Origin: a bacterium
Lineage (GTDB): Bacteria > Krumholzibacteriota > Krumholzibacteriia > LZORAL124-64-63
DNA length: 64,000 bases
Direction of reading: 5' to 3'
Assembly (NCBI GenBank): GCA_016719645.1
Contig: JADJYS010000001.1
Span: 591,274-655,273 of the forward strand
The translations under genes were made by a program, and so were the position numbers. Positions 1 to 9,168 of the stretch are shown here, piece after piece. A model generated the notes under the pieces. The model made no database searches, was not told where the DNA came from, and saw nothing but the letters and a program-made list of their open reading frames with translations. Each line of letters opens with the position of its first letter. Position 1 is the first letter of the stretch.

Positions 1-2932
1 GAGCTGCTGGAGGACCTGGTCCACGACGTCATCGGCGCGGCGGACGCCGGGACCCAGCAGGACGGCAGCGCCAACCTGGCCGACTACGACGACGACAACG
101 AGCTGGCCTACGTGATCTTCGTGCACGCCGGCGCCGACTGGCAGAGCGACATCAACCGCGACTCGCCCAACGACGTCCCGACCTTCTTCGTGACCCTGGG
201 CGAACCCGTGCGCGCTGCTCGGCGCCGACTCCGTGACCGGCGCGCCGGGCCAGATCAGCGAGTGCTCGATCATCCCGGAATCCACCAGCCAGGACGGCTG
301 GCTGGGCAGCATCGCCGGCGCCCTCTACCACGAGTTCGGCCACGCGCTGGGCCTGCCCGACGTCTACGACACCACCACCGGCCTGCCGGCGGTCGGGCTC
401 TGGGACCTGATGGACTCCGGCCCGAACCTGGTGGCCAACGTCGGCCTGAACGTCCACCCCGAGTACCCCGACTCCATCGACGTCTTCAGCGTGGCGGGCC
501 TGCTGCCGCCGTCGCTGGGCGCCTGGAACCGCTGGTACCTGGGCTGGCTGGAGACCGCGACGATCGGCGGCGGCGACCGCGAGGTCCACCTGCCGGCCTC
601 CCAGATCCCGCGCAGCCAGTACGTGCAGCACTACGGCGGCAGCTCGGTGGGCGGCGCGCCCTACGATTTCGATCCCGCCTACCCGCAGGCCATCCTGGGC
701 GGCGTCTCGCCGCGGGAGTTCTTCCTGGTGGAGAACCGCTGGGTGCCGCTGAGCGGCGACGAGCTGCCCGACGAGACCGGCATCGGCTTCGTCCGCGACG
801 CGGCGACCGGCGTCTTCCTCTACATGGGCGGCGACCTCGAGGACCCCGACGGCCCCGGCCCCCTGGAGGAGGCCTCGCGCAACACGGGCATGTACGACTT
901 CTTCCTGCCGGACGGCGGCCTGCTGGTCTGGCACGTGAACGAGGCGCGCATCGAAGCGCAGCTCGCCGACAACACGATCAACGGCGAGGGCGACGGCCTG
1001 CGCCTGCTCGAGGCCGACGGCATCCAGGACGTCGGGGTCTACGACGCCTACGTCTTCGGCTTCTACGGTTCGGCGCGCGACCCCTTCCACGCCGGCACCA
1101 CGGCGTCCCTGCGGCAGGAGGGGAGGCCCTCGTCCCGCACCTACGAGCGGGCCTGGACCGGTTTCGAGATGCTGGACATCTCGGCCCAGGGCGCCACGAT
1201 GACCTTCACCGCCCGCACCCTGCCGCTGCGCGCCGGCGACCCGCTGCGCCTGCCGGCGGCGACGGATCCGGCCATCGCGCGGCGCCTGGATCCGGAGTCG
1301 GTGACGCCCTGGCTCGTCGACGGGATCGGCGGGCCGGCGGCGGCGCCCGCGCTGGCGTGCGCCTCGCTGCCGGTCGACGCCGTCACCGAGGGCGCGGCCG
1401 ACGAGCCCGCCTACCTCTTCCTCTTCGACGCCGAGGGCCGGCCTGCCGCGCAGGGCGCTCCGGGCTGGCCGGCCGGCGCGGCCGCAGCCCTGACGGCGCC
1501 GCTGGCGGGACCGCCGGCCGTCGTGCACTTCGCTTCCAACGACCGCGACCTGCTGGTGGTCGGCGAGCGCAGCGGCCACGTCTCCGCCTACCTCGACCTC
1601 GTCGCCGGCGGTTCCTGGCTGCGCCTGTGGGGCCCGTTCGCCGTGGCCGACACGCTGGCCTACGCTCCGGCCGTGGGGCGGCTGCCCGGCGGCGAGGCGC
1701 GCCTGCTCTGCTGCACCGAGCCCGGCCGGGCCCTGCTGCTGGACGAACAGGGCGCGCGCGTGGGCGAACCCATCGCGCTCGATGACCTGGCGGGCGAGGG
1801 TGTCGCCGCCGTGCTGGCCGCGCCCCGCGTGGTGACCGCACCCTTCGGCGTGGATCGTTTCCTGCTGCTGACCGACGACCGCTGGTACCTGATCCCCGTC
1901 GAAGGGCTCGCCGAGGGCGGCGCGAGCACCGGACGCCTCGGCCTGGCTCCGGCCGCCGACGGCTACCGCGTCGCCGTGCTCGAGGACGGCGTCACGGCGC
2001 GGGTGGTCGTCATCGGCCGCGACGGCGCCGCGGTGTCGGTGGTGTTCGCCCCGCACCTCGCCCCGGAGACGGCGCCCTGGCCCCTGCCGCAGCGCGGCTC
2101 GCCGGCGGGCGAACCCGCGGTGGCCGACCTCGACGGCGACGGGCACGACGACGTGGTCCTGGCGACCGCGACGCACCTGGTCGCCTGCGCGGCCACCGGC
2201 GCGCCGCTGGCCGGGTTCCCCCTGGAACTCGCCGCACAGTTCCCCTTCGCCGCGCCGACCGACTTCGACGGTTCCCTGGCGGTCTTCGACGTGGACGGGG
2301 ACGGCCGCAACGAGGTCCTCGCCGCCACCGACGGCGGCCACCTGCTGGCCTGGGACGCGACGGGCCGCCTGCTGCCCCGCGCGCCGCTGCTGTGGGGCGA
2401 CGCCGGCGGCGCGGCGCTGGTCGCGGGCGACGATCCCGGTCTGGGCCGCGTGCTCTGGCTCGCGGATCCGGGCGGCCGCCAGGCGCCCGGCCTCGGCGGC
2501 ACCCCGGTCACCGGTTCGGCCGTCGGCTGGCTGCCCGTCGCGGCGACGCGCGATGCCGAGGGGACCTCGTGCTGGCTCGGCCCCCTGGGCGGTCCCCGGC
2601 GCGACGGCCGCGTCGGCGAGCCGCGCGACCTCGGCGCCCTGTCGACCCAGCTCGCCGAACGCGACCGCTTCCTCGCCTACCCCAACCCGCTGCGCGGGCG
2701 CGAGGTCGCCTTCCGCTACTGGAGCGGGCGCGCGGGCGAGGCCCGGCTGTCGGTGCTCAACCTCGAAGGCGAGATCGTGGCCGAGCTGCGCCACGTCGGG
2801 GGCGAAGGCACGGTCGAGGAGATCCGCTGGAGCCCGGACGCGCTGTCCTCGGGCGTCTACCTGGTCCGCTTGACGGCGCCCGCCGTCGAGGGGAACGTCA
2901 CCCGCCTGCTCCGCCTCGCGGTGGAGCGCTGA
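1..2932 (+). CDS. M6-family secreted metalloprotease, 5'-partial, frameshifted
   Basis: The gene enters from the left edge, so its start and signal peptide are not visible. The zinc site is HEFGHALGLPD at about 330-362, the HExxHxxGxxD pattern of M6 (immune-inhibitor-A-like) peptidases. Later come two FG-GAP/VCBS-like stretches (DLDGDGHDD near 2130, DVDGDGRNE near 2290). The end carries a C-terminal FlgD/T9SS-type domain (AYPNPLRG near 2677, then SGVYLVRL). This predicts an exported protease anchored or sorted through its C-terminus. The reading frame changes: frame 1 encodes VIFVHAGADWQSDINRDSPND up to about 210, and frame 2 carries on from LLGADSV at 215, consistent with one extra base at 208-215. 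The family call is firm; whether the break is biological is not known. Confidence 0.85.
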
Positions 2933-2973
2933 ACGTCGTCCCGCGGGCCCGGCCCGCGCGAGGGAGTGAGAAG

Positions 2974-3885
2974 ATGCGTCCCAGCCTCCTGCTGATCACG
3001 ATCTGCGTCCTGGGCGCGGCCGCGTGCGCCACCGCCGCCGGCGCCGGCGACCGCGCCGGCTGGCTGCTGGCGCGGGCCGACGACCAGGTCCCCACGCTGC
3101 AGCGCGCCGCCCTGCCCCAGGGCGACGTCGGCGGCTCCCGCATGGCGCCCGCGCCCGCGCACGCCGCGCCCGGCGGCAGCTCCCTGCGGCCGGTGCTGTA
3201 CTCCCTGCTGGTGCCCGGGCTCGGCGAGGCCAGCCTCGGCTACCGGCGCGGCTACGCCATGATGGCCCTGGACGTCGCCTCGTGGGTGGGCGTGAAGCAC
3301 TACCACGACCAGGGCAACCAGAAGCGCCAGGACTACTACGACTACCTCGACGCGCACTGGACCGAGGCGCGCCTGGAGGCCGCCTTCGGCGACAGCGAGG
3401 ATTTCGTCGGCACGTTCTTCTACGACGTGAACGACTACACGGACCTGTCGCTGTGGGTCTCGCGGGAGGACGACGAGCGCGAGTACTACGAGAACGCCGG
3501 CAAGTGGGACCAGTTCGTGTTCGGCTGGGACGACTTCTCCGACCCGCGCGGCTGGCCGGCGAACTGGTGGCAGCAGACCGACCCGACCTGGGACGACTAC
3601 ACCGACCTCAACAGCCGCATCCTGAAGGACGTGCGCGTCTCGGCCCACCGCGAGGCCTACCGCGCGCTGCGCGAGGACTCCAACCAGGCCTTCGACCGGC
3701 GCGACACGCTGGTCTACGTGAACATGTTCACCCGCGTGTTCAGCATGGTGCAGGTGGCCTACCTCCAGGGCGTCTTCTCGGGCGGCGAGCGGGCCGCCCT
3801 GAACGTGTCCGGCCACGAGCTGGCCCTCATCGCCGAACCCCGCGGGCTGACCACCAGCCGGCTGGGCGTGTCCATCTCCTACTGA
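2974..3885 (+). CDS. Exported DUF5683-like hypothetical protein (paralogue 1)
   Basis: A 303-residue protein starting at ATG 2974 behind an AGGGAG-type ribosome site. A hydrophobic N-terminus (LLLITICVLGAAACA) looks like a signal sequence, possibly a lipobox. Around residue 75 is the segment SLLVPGLGEASLGYRRGYAM, resembling the PGxGQ..nG..~G motif of DUF5683-type membrane proteins. The middle is strongly acidic and aromatic (many Y, W, D), and the C-terminal half contains SNQAFDRRDTLVYVNMFTR. The next gene has the same order of features (ANRAYDRRDFMILFAIVNR), so the two are tandem paralogues 14 bases apart. Function unknown; an envelope role is inferred from the neighbours. Confidence 0.65.
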   Translation: MRPSLLLITICVLGAAACATAAGAGDRAGWLLARADDQVPTLQRAALPQGDVGGSRMAPAPAHAAPGGSSLRPVLYSLLVPGLGEASLGYRRGYAMMALDVASWVGVKHYHDQGNQKRQDYYDYLDAHWTEARLEAAFGDSEDFVGTFFYDVNDYTDLSLWVSREDDEREYYENAGKWDQFVFGWDDFSDPRGWPANWWQQTDPTWDDYTDLNSRILKDVRVSAHREAYRALREDSNQAFDRRDTLVYVNMFTRVFSMVQVAYLQGVFSGGERAALNVSGHELALIAEPRGLTTSRLGVSISY

Positions 3886-3899
3886 CGAGGCGGGAAGTC

Positions 3900-4715
3900 A
3901 TGCACATGTCCCTGCGACGGATCCTGATCGCGTCGGCCCTGGCCGCGGCGGCCGGCGCGGCGCCGGCGGCGGCCGATCCCGCCACGGACCTGCTGGCCGC
4001 CCAGCGGGAGGCGACCGGGCTGGCCGCTGCCTCGTCCCGCTGGGACGTGCAGGAGCTCGGCGGCGGCGCCTCGGTCGGCGGCGTGCGGCGCGCCCCCGAG
4101 AGCGCCGGGCCCCGCAACCTCGGCCGCAAGTTCACCGCGGGCCTGCTGTCGCTGGCGCTGCCCGGCGCGGGCCAGCTCTACAACGGCGACCGCGACCGCG
4201 CCCTGGCCTTCGCCGGCGCCGAGGCCGCGGTGTGGACCGCCTACTACGTGTTCCACTCGCAGGCGACCGGCTACAGCGAGGACTACCGCGAATACGCGCA
4301 GATCTTCGCCGGCGTGCAGGAGTCCGACCACACCGAGAACTACTGGCGCGCCGTGGGCCGCTACATGGAGAGCGAGGACTTCAACACCGCCCTGATGATG
4401 GAGGCCCGCGCCGAGGGCCGCGACCCGGCCACCGCCCCCGGCCTGCTCGATCCGGCCGAGGGCTGGTTCTGGCGCAGCGGGGGACACCGCGAGAACTACC
4501 AGAACCTCCGCGCCGACGCGAACCGCGCCTACGACCGCCGCGACTTCATGATCCTGTTCGCGATCGTCAACCGCGCCGTGTCCGCCTACGACGCGGTCCG
4601 CGGCGCCGGCGGCGGCGACCACCTGCTGGAGGTCGCCGGCCTCGGCTTCGACCTCGAGTCCCGCCCGGCGGGCGGGCACGGGGGCACCGCATGCGTCATC
4701 TCGCGCTCGTTCTGA
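3900..4715 (+). CDS. Exported DUF5683-like hypothetical protein (paralogue 2)
   Basis: A 271-residue protein with two possible starts, ATG 3900 and ATG 3906; 3900 is chosen because GGCGGGAAG lies just upstream. An alanine-rich signal peptide ends near AAAD. The core motif LALPGAGQLYNGDRDRALAF is the classic PGxGQxYNG signature of DUF5683/TM2-like proteins. It is followed by a probable membrane segment (AAVWTAYYVF) and a Tyr/Glu-rich region. It is a diverged duplicate of the upstream gene, sharing the DRRD-F/T..V motif near the C-terminus. Its last 25 bases overlap the lipoprotein gene that follows, so the pair is probably translated together with it. No biochemical role can be assigned. Confidence 0.7.
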   Translation: MHMSLRRILIASALAAAAGAAPAAADPATDLLAAQREATGLAAASSRWDVQELGGGASVGGVRRAPESAGPRNLGRKFTAGLLSLALPGAGQLYNGDRDRALAFAGAEAAVWTAYYVFHSQATGYSEDYREYAQIFAGVQESDHTENYWRAVGRYMESEDFNTALMMEARAEGRDPATAPGLLDPAEGWFWRSGGHRENYQNLRADANRAYDRRDFMILFAIVNRAVSAYDAVRGAGGGDHLLEVAGLGFDLESRPAGGHGGTACVISRSF

Positions 4716-5698
4716 GCCTCGCCGCCGTCGTGGGCGGCTGCGCGCCCGCGCCGGCGCCGCGCGCCGACGACGTCGCCGACATCACCGACGCCGCCGACGC
4801 GGCCCCAGCCGGCGTGACGCCGGCCGACGGTCCGGCGCGCCCCTACGCGGTGGAGTTCCTGCTCGCCTACGAGAACGTGCGCTCGGCGCCCTACTACCCG
4901 CTGGAGGGGCTGGCCGGGATCTGCTGGTACGGCGACGGCAGCCTCTACATCTGCGACGAGAAGGCGGGCCGCGTCCACGGCTACAGCCCGTCCGACGACC
5001 TCTGGTTCCAGTTCGACAGCCCCGGCTCGCGCTTCTTCCGCCCCGTCGACGTGCGCGTCGACCACTTCAAGGTCCTGGTGCTGGACATGGACGGCCGCAG
5101 CCTGCTGCGCTACGACCTCGGCGGCGCCTACCAGGACCAGCTGGTGAACTTCGAGCGCCTCGACCCGGGCTACGACCGGCTGCCCTCGAGCTTCGACGTC
5201 GACCTCGACGGGCGGCTGGTCTTCACCGACGCCTCGGAGAGCCAGGCGGTGCTGCTGGACTCGTTCCTGGCGGTCCAGACGACGGTCGGCGGCCCCGGCT
5301 CGCACCGCGAGCAGTTCCAGGAGCCCAGCGGGGTCGCCTTCCTGAACGACGGCAGCTTCGTCGTGGCCGACCGGGCCAACCGCCGCCTGCAGCACTTCTC
5401 CCGGCTCGGGTACCTGGAGAAGGTGGTCGGCGGGGAGTTCGACCGGCACAACCCGCTGCTGACGCCCCAGGGGATGGACACCGACCCCGACGGCAACCTG
5501 TTCGTGGCCGATCCCGCCGGCCGCGCCGTGCACGTCTACGCGCCGGATCTGTCGCTGCTGTTCAGCACGGATTCCTCGCTGGGCCTGCTGGCCTCGCCGC
5601 AGCTGCCCATCGACGTGGCGGTCGGCCCCGACGACCTGCTGGCCGTCGCCGACCGCGACCGCCAGGCGGTGCTGATCTACCGGATCCTCTACCGATAG
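4691..5698 (+). CDS. NHL/6-bladed beta-propeller lipoprotein
   Basis: A 335-residue protein starting at ATG 4691 inside the end of the previous gene. The N-terminus ends in a lipobox (AAVVGGC), predicting lipid modification at Cys17. The body is built of repeats typical of NHL propellers: GDGSLYICDEKAGRVHGYSP, LDGRLVFTDASESQAV, LNDGSFVVADRANRRLQHFS, PDGNLFVADPAGRAVHVY and PDDLLAVADRDRQAVLIY, about five to six blades. Such propellers usually bind proteins or polymers rather than act as enzymes. It sits between the DUF5683-like pair and a giant barrel protein, suggesting a periplasmic or outer-membrane-anchored component of the same envelope module. Confidence 0.75.
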   Translation: MRHLALVLSLAAVVGGCAPAPAPRADDVADITDAADAAPAGVTPADGPARPYAVEFLLAYENVRSAPYYPLEGLAGICWYGDGSLYICDEKAGRVHGYSPSDDLWFQFDSPGSRFFRPVDVRVDHFKVLVLDMDGRSLLRYDLGGAYQDQLVNFERLDPGYDRLPSSFDVDLDGRLVFTDASESQAVLLDSFLAVQTTVGGPGSHREQFQEPSGVAFLNDGSFVVADRANRRLQHFSRLGYLEKVVGGEFDRHNPLLTPQGMDTDPDGNLFVADPAGRAVHVYAPDLSLLFSTDSSLGLLASPQLPIDVAVGPDDLLAVADRDRQAVLIYRILYR

Positions 5699-5706
5699 GA
5701 GCGGCG

Positions 5707-8700
5707 GTGCGGGGCGTGCGGCATCCCGTGCTGCGGATCGTGCGGCCGTGGCTGGCGGCCGTCGCCCTGCTGTGCGCCGGCCCGGCCGCCGCGCGGGCGG
5801 AGCCGGCCGGCCCGCCGCTCGTCCTGGAAGAGACCGAATGGCACCTGGTGCCGCCGGGGACCACGAGCCTCGCCCTGTCCCACCCCTACGTGCTCGACGC
5901 GGGGTTCGAGGCGGTCGTCGGCGGCGCGACCTGGCGCGCCGACACCGACTACCGGGTCGACGGGACGCGCGGCCTCTGGTTCCCGCTGCGGCCCCTGGGG
6001 GAGGCGGGAGCGGCCGTGGTCGCCGTCCGCCTGAGCTACGCCTTCGTGCCGGCCGCGGTGCCGCCCGACGCGGAACTGCACGCGGTGCGCGGGCCCCCGC
6101 CGGCCGTCGACCCTGCCGCCCCCGCGGGCCCGGCGACGGGCGCCGCGCCGCCGCCGGCCGGGACCCCGGCGGCGGACCCGCTCGACGACCTGCTGGTCAG
6201 CGGCAGCAAGTCGGTGCGCATGGCCTCGGGCAACCGGCGCGATCTCAGCGTGGACCAGAACCTCCGCCTGGACATCTCCGGCCGCCTCACCGAGACCATC
6301 TCGGTGCGGGCGGCGCTGTCGGACGACAACCTGCCGGTGGTCCCGGAAGGCAACACCGAAGAGCTGCGCGACATCGACCGCGTGCGCGTGGAGCTCCTCG
6401 CCCCGCGCTGGAACGCCGTGCTGGGCGATTTCGTGGCCGACCGGGGCGGCACCGCCTTCGGGAACTACCGGCGCAAGCTGCAGGGCTTCTCGCTGGAGGC
6501 CCGGCCGGGCGCCGCCGGCGTCGCGGCCCTGGCCGGCGCGCCGCGCGGCCTGTACCGGACGGTCCAGCTCCGCGGCGAGGAGGCGAACCAGGGGCCTTAC
6601 CAGCTGGGGGCCGGCGGGGCCGGGGTGTTCCTGGTCGCGGGCAGCGAGCGGGTGCGCCTCGACGGCCGCGAGATGACCCGCGGCGCCGACCGCGACTACG
6701 TCGTGGACTACGTGCGCGGCACGGTCACCTTCACCTACCGCCGCCTGATCACGGCCGACTCGGAGATCGTCGTGGAGTTCGAGGAGGGCGAGGGGCCCTA
6801 CTCCCGCACCGTCGCCGGCGCGCAGGCGCTGGCCGCCGCCGACGTGGGTTTCCTCGGCGACCGCACGGCCGCGCTGACGCTGCGGCTGCTGCAGGAGCGG
6901 GACGATCCCACCCGGCTGCGCACGGGCGAGCTGTCGGAAGCCGACCGCGCGACCCTCGCCGCGGCCGGGGACGCGCCGGCCGTGGCCTCGGGCCTGACCG
7001 CCGTCGCGGCGGGCGCGGGCGACTACCGCCTGGAGATGCTGGGCGGGGTGCAGGTGGCGGTCCACGACACGCTCGCCGGCGACTACCTGGTCGAGTTCTA
7101 CGAAGCGGGCGCCGGGTCGGGCGACTACGGGATCGCGGCGCTGACGAACCTGGGCGCGACCATCTACGCCTACCGCGGCCCCGGCGGCGGCTCCTACCGC
7201 ATCGGCCGCCTGCTGCCCGCCCCCTCGTCGCAGCGGCTGGCGACCGCCCTGGCCACGCTCGGCGACCCGCGACGGCCGCTGCTGTCGGTGGAGTGGGACG
7301 CCAGCAGCCTCGACGCCAACTCGCTGTCGGGCCGCGACGCCGGCGACGACGCCGCCGACGCCCTGCGCGCCGCGCTGGATCTGGGGACGCGCCCCTGGTC
7401 GTGGGGCGGCCGGCGCCTCGGCGCCGTCGCGCTGCAGGCGTCGCACGAGGACCTCGGGGCCGGGTTCGCGCCCTTCCAGCTGGCGCGCGACCGCTTCCGC
7501 TACGAGCGCTGGGGGCTGGGCGACCGCGCCCGCCGCGCGGGCTTCCTGCAGGAGCGGGACGTGGAGACCTCGGCCGCGGGTTCGCTGACGTCGGGCGGCG
7601 GGACGCGGCGCCTGCGGCTGGAGGCCCAGTGGGGCCGCCTGGCCCACGGCGCGTCCCTGGACGCCGGGCGCGCCGGCGCCGAGGCCGGCTGGGCCTGGGG
7701 TCGCCTGGACGGCGCCTCGCGCTGGCAGCAGGCGCGCAGCGAGGACGCGGCCGATCCCCTGGACGTGCTGCGGCGCGAGCAGAGCCACGCGGTCGGCGTC
7801 GACGCGGCCATCGCGCGGCCCTCCTTCGCCTACGACCGGTCCCAGTTCGCCGACGCGGCGGCGCCCGCCGGCCGCGCCGCCGGGGCGCGCCTGCGCCGCT
7901 GGACCGCCGGCCTGGACGCGGCCGCCAGCGCCGCCTGGGCCTGGGGCGCGAGCTTCGAGCGCGGTCTCGCCGACAGCCTGCGCGCCGGCCGCTGGGTGCG
8001 CGACCGCGACAGCCGCACCGCGCGCTGGCGTCTCGGCACGCCGGAGCTGGGCGGCGTCCGCCTGACCGCGGACGGCACGCTGCGGCGGGTCGAGGTGCCG
8101 GACGGCCAGGACCTCACCACGCGCCTGGCGCGCGTCGACCTGCACGGGAACTGGGACCGCACCGGCAGCGACTGGGGCCTGGTCTACGCCGTGGACAGCA
8201 GCCGCAGCGAGGTGCTCGACCGCCAGATCCTCTTCGTCGGCCTGCGGCAGGGCGACTACGACCAGAACGGCACCTTCGTGGGCTACGACCTGGGCGACTT
8301 CGACGTGGTGACCGTCGGCACCGATTCGCTCGTCGCCACCACGGAGGTGAGCGCCGACTTCTCCTGGCGGCAGGACTTCTCGCGGCTGGGCAAGGACCGG
8401 CTCTGGGGTGCCTGGCAGTCGGTCACGCGCGCGACCGTGCGCGGGCGCAGCCGCACCGACGACGTGGGCGGCCTGATGCGCCTGGAACCCGGGCGGATCC
8501 TCGATCCCGACGACACGGTCCTGGGCGAGGTCTCCCTGCGGCAGGACCTGTGGCTGCTGCGGCACCTGAAGCGCTGGGACCTGCGCGGGCGCTTCGAATA
8601 CGACGAGGGGCTCGACCGCCAGTACGCGACCCATCCCGAGGAGCGCCTGCGCCGCCTGCACCAGGGCACGCTGACCTTCAACGTCGACGAGCGCTCGAGC

Positions 8701-9168
8701 CTGCGCCTGCGCGCCACGCGCACCGACGAGACCCGCGCCAACCGCGAGCAGGCGCTCGCCAGCAACCGGCCCTACGACTCGCTGACCGGGGACTGGGAGC
8801 TCGAGGGCAGCCGGCGTCCGTCGCCGGGCAACGAGCTGCTGCTCGCGCTGAACCGCGCCGAGCGGCGCGACCTGGTCTCCGGCGTGCGGCAGCGCGACTG
8901 GGGCCTGAAGCCGCAGGCCCGCCTGCGGCTCGAGCGGCGCTGGACCGGGTTCGCCGAGCTGCGCTGGTCGTGGGTCGAGGCCGACGAGCCGCCGGGCGCG
9001 CTGCGCCCCTATTTCTATCCCTACCCCGGAGGGAACGTCGAAGCCGGGGCCCGGCTGGCCTGGACGCCGTCGGCGGCCCTGACCCTGACCGCCGCCTACT
9101 TCGGCCGCCGGCTGGGCGAGAGGGGGTGGCAGCACGATGTCCGTCTGGAATCGACGGCCCGCTTCTAG
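5707..9168 (+). CDS. Large outer-membrane beta-barrel protein (FCB-type)
   Basis: A 1153-residue protein from GTG 5707, eight bases after the previous stop, with an N-terminal signal peptide (AVALLCAGPAAARA). Residues about 160-260 contain LLVSGSKSVRMASGNRRDLS, then ALSDDNLPVVPEGNTEEL and AVLGDFVADRGG. I associate this layout with very large barrel proteins of FCB bacteria, SprA-like in style, but cannot assign a named family. The remaining roughly 800 residues alternate charged and aromatic positions in beta-hairpin style (for example RLRLEAQWGRLAHG, LTLTAAYFGRRLGE). The last residues are RLESTARF, ending in the C-terminal Phe typical of Omp85-assembled barrels. The next gene is itself an Omp85 protein overlapping by 32 bases, so assembly or partnership is plausible. 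Confidence 0.6.
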   Translation: MRGVRHPVLRIVRPWLAAVALLCAGPAAARAEPAGPPLVLEETEWHLVPPGTTSLALSHPYVLDAGFEAVVGGATWRADTDYRVDGTRGLWFPLRPLGEAGAAVVAVRLSYAFVPAAVPPDAELHAVRGPPPAVDPAAPAGPATGAAPPPAGTPAADPLDDLLVSGSKSVRMASGNRRDLSVDQNLRLDISGRLTETISVRAALSDDNLPVVPEGNTEELRDIDRVRVELLAPRWNAVLGDFVADRGGTAFGNYRRKLQGFSLEARPGAAGVAALAGAPRGLYRTVQLRGEEANQGPYQLGAGGAGVFLVAGSERVRLDGREMTRGADRDYVVDYVRGTVTFTYRRLITADSEIVVEFEEGEGPYSRTVAGAQALAAADVGFLGDRTAALTLRLLQERDDPTRLRTGELSEADRATLAAAGDAPAVASGLTAVAAGAGDYRLEMLGGVQVAVHDTLAGDYLVEFYEAGAGSGDYGIAALTNLGATIYAYRGPGGGSYRIGRLLPAPSSQRLATALATLGDPRRPLLSVEWDASSLDANSLSGRDAGDDAADALRAALDLGTRPWSWGGRRLGAVALQASHEDLGAGFAPFQLARDRFRYERWGLGDRARRAGFLQERDVETSAAGSLTSGGGTRRLRLEAQWGRLAHGASLDAGRAGAEAGWAWGRLDGASRWQQARSEDAADPLDVLRREQSHAVGVDAAIARPSFAYDRSQFADAAAPAGRAAGARLRRWTAGLDAAASAAWAWGASFERGLADSLRAGRWVRDRDSRTARWRLGTPELGGVRLTADGTLRRVEVPDGQDLTTRLARVDLHGNWDRTGSDWGLVYAVDSSRSEVLDRQILFVGLRQGDYDQNGTFVGYDLGDFDVVTVGTDSLVATTEVSADFSWRQDFSRLGKDRLWGAWQSVTRATVRGRSRTDDVGGLMRLEPGRILDPDDTVLGEVSLRQDLWLLRHLKRWDLRGRFEYDEGLDRQYATHPEERLRRLHQGTLTFNVDERSSLRLRATRTDETRANREQALASNRPYDSLTGDWELEGSRRPSPGNELLLALNRAERRDLVSGVRQRDWGLKPQARLRLERRWTGFAELRWSWVEADEPPGALRPYFYPYPGGNVEAGARLAWTPSAALTLTAAYFGRRLGERGWQHDVRLESTARF

